A stretch of 64,000 nt of DNA, taken from NCBI RefSeq assembly GCF_015776785.2, contig NZ_LFMD02000002.1:508991-572990 (forward strand), read 5' to 3'. The DNA is from Kitasatospora sp. SUK 42 (GTDB taxonomy: Bacteria > Actinomycetota > Actinomycetes > Streptomycetales > Streptomycetaceae). Each line of letters begins with the position of its first letter. Position 1 is the first letter of the stretch. Positions 63,769 through 64,000 of this stretch are shown in pieces. The notes under the pieces are model-generated. The model was not told the DNA's origin, did no database searches, and saw nothing but the letters and a program-made list of their open reading frames with translations. Position numbers and translations under genes: made by a program.

Positions 63769-63887
63769 GTTCGGCGGCGTCCTACTCTCCCACAGGGTCC
63801 CCCCTGCAGTACCATCGGCGCTGTGAGGCTTAGCTTCCGGGTTCGGAATGTAACCGGGCGTTTCCCTCACGCTATGACCACCGAAAC
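63769..63887 (-). rRNA. rrf: 5S ribosomal RNA
   Basis: About 119 nt, read leftward. It begins GTTTCGGTGGTCATAGCG and ends with the complementary CGCCGCCGAAC. Internal CCGAACCCGGAAGCTAAG is the conserved loop B/C region of 5S. The ends are set by pairing and by similarity to streptomycete 5S. Confidence 0.95.
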
Positions 63888-63965
63888 ACTATGAAACTGT
63901 CAACCGCACCAACCATCAGTGGTTGGGGTCGTTGTTTCAGAACAACACAGTGGACGCGAGCAACT
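63888..63965 (-). other. 23S-5S spacer
   Basis: 78 bp with no tRNA. It holds a CAACCA-tcag-TGGTTG hairpin (63909-63924), probably a processing stem. Confidence 0.6.
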
Positions 63966-64000
63966 GAGGACAAGCCCTCGGCCTATTAGTACCGGTCAAC
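63966..64000 (-). rRNA. rrl: 23S ribosomal RNA, 3' end only
   Basis: The sequence reads leftward GTTGACCGGTACTAATAGGC and then CGAGGGCTTGTCCTC, the 3' end of actinobacterial 23S rRNA. The rest lies beyond position 64000. The exact 3' end is uncertain by a few bases. Confidence 0.9.

Overview
The window is chromosomal DNA of very high GC content from a Streptomycetaceae-type actinomycete (Streptomyces, Kitasatospora or a close relative). Nearly every codon ends in G or C and GTG or TTG starts are frequent. Streptomycete hallmark genes are present: rshA, the glutamate importer gluABCD with gluRK, the osmoadaptation locus osaABC, clgR, and the nrdRJ/lexA divergon. Gene order resembles, from memory and unchecked, the S. 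coelicolor region around SCO5745 to SCO5805. I see no transposase, integrase, prophage, CRISPR array or tRNA gene. All starts, domains and motifs were read by eye and no search was run.

Layout. 1-4.6 kb: the coenzyme B12-dependent ribonucleotide reductase nrdJ (3' end outside the window), its repressor nrdR, and the divergent lexA. The divergent region carries tandem NrdR-type boxes and an SOS box on a good lexA promoter. 4.6-12.4 kb: the Fe-S helicase dinG lies downstream of a compact four-gene siderophore operon (NIS synthetase, acyltransferase, FAD N-hydroxylase, second NIS synthetase), headed by an iron-box-like palindrome. 12.6-15 kb: two tandem lipoprotein trypsin-like proteins; the second has lost its catalytic serine. 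15-25.6 kb: housekeeping genes hflX, rshA, dapF, miaA and miaB, with small membrane, antitoxin-like and LigB-like genes and a 26-bp tandem hairpin repeat. 24.6-33.4 kb: an orphan TAXI solute-binding protein, the two-component system gluR-gluK, the divergent glutamate ABC importer gluABCD and an FAD monooxygenase. 33.5-40.6 kb: RNase Y, recX-recA with an SOS box inside the recA promoter, an AI-2E-type permease, DUF3046 and a subtilase. 40.8-50.3 kb: the giant helicase lhr, a small membrane gene, clgR, and an overlapping rimO-pgsA-cinA operon behind a RodZ-like gene. 50.6-62.9 kb: ftsK, then osaB and osaA, with osaC divergent from them, and a YaaH-type membrane protein. 62.9-64 kb: a PAP2 phosphatase, then the 5S rRNA and the 3' end of a 23S rRNA on the minus strand.

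Working together: lexA, recA, recX, dinG and lhr form a DNA-damage and repair theme, with LexA sites seen at lexA and recA. nrdRJ supplies dNTPs. gluRK probably controls gluABCD. osaA/osaB/osaC form an osmotic-stress phosphorelay and sigma-factor control module. The siderophore operon looks iron-repressed and may read into dinG, whose product needs an Fe-S cluster.

The least ordinary items are the citrate-hydroxamate siderophore operon without a decarboxylase, the protease/pseudoprotease pair, the TAXI protein beside GluK, the near-identical 276-bp HAMP repeats in osaA, and several small structured elements.
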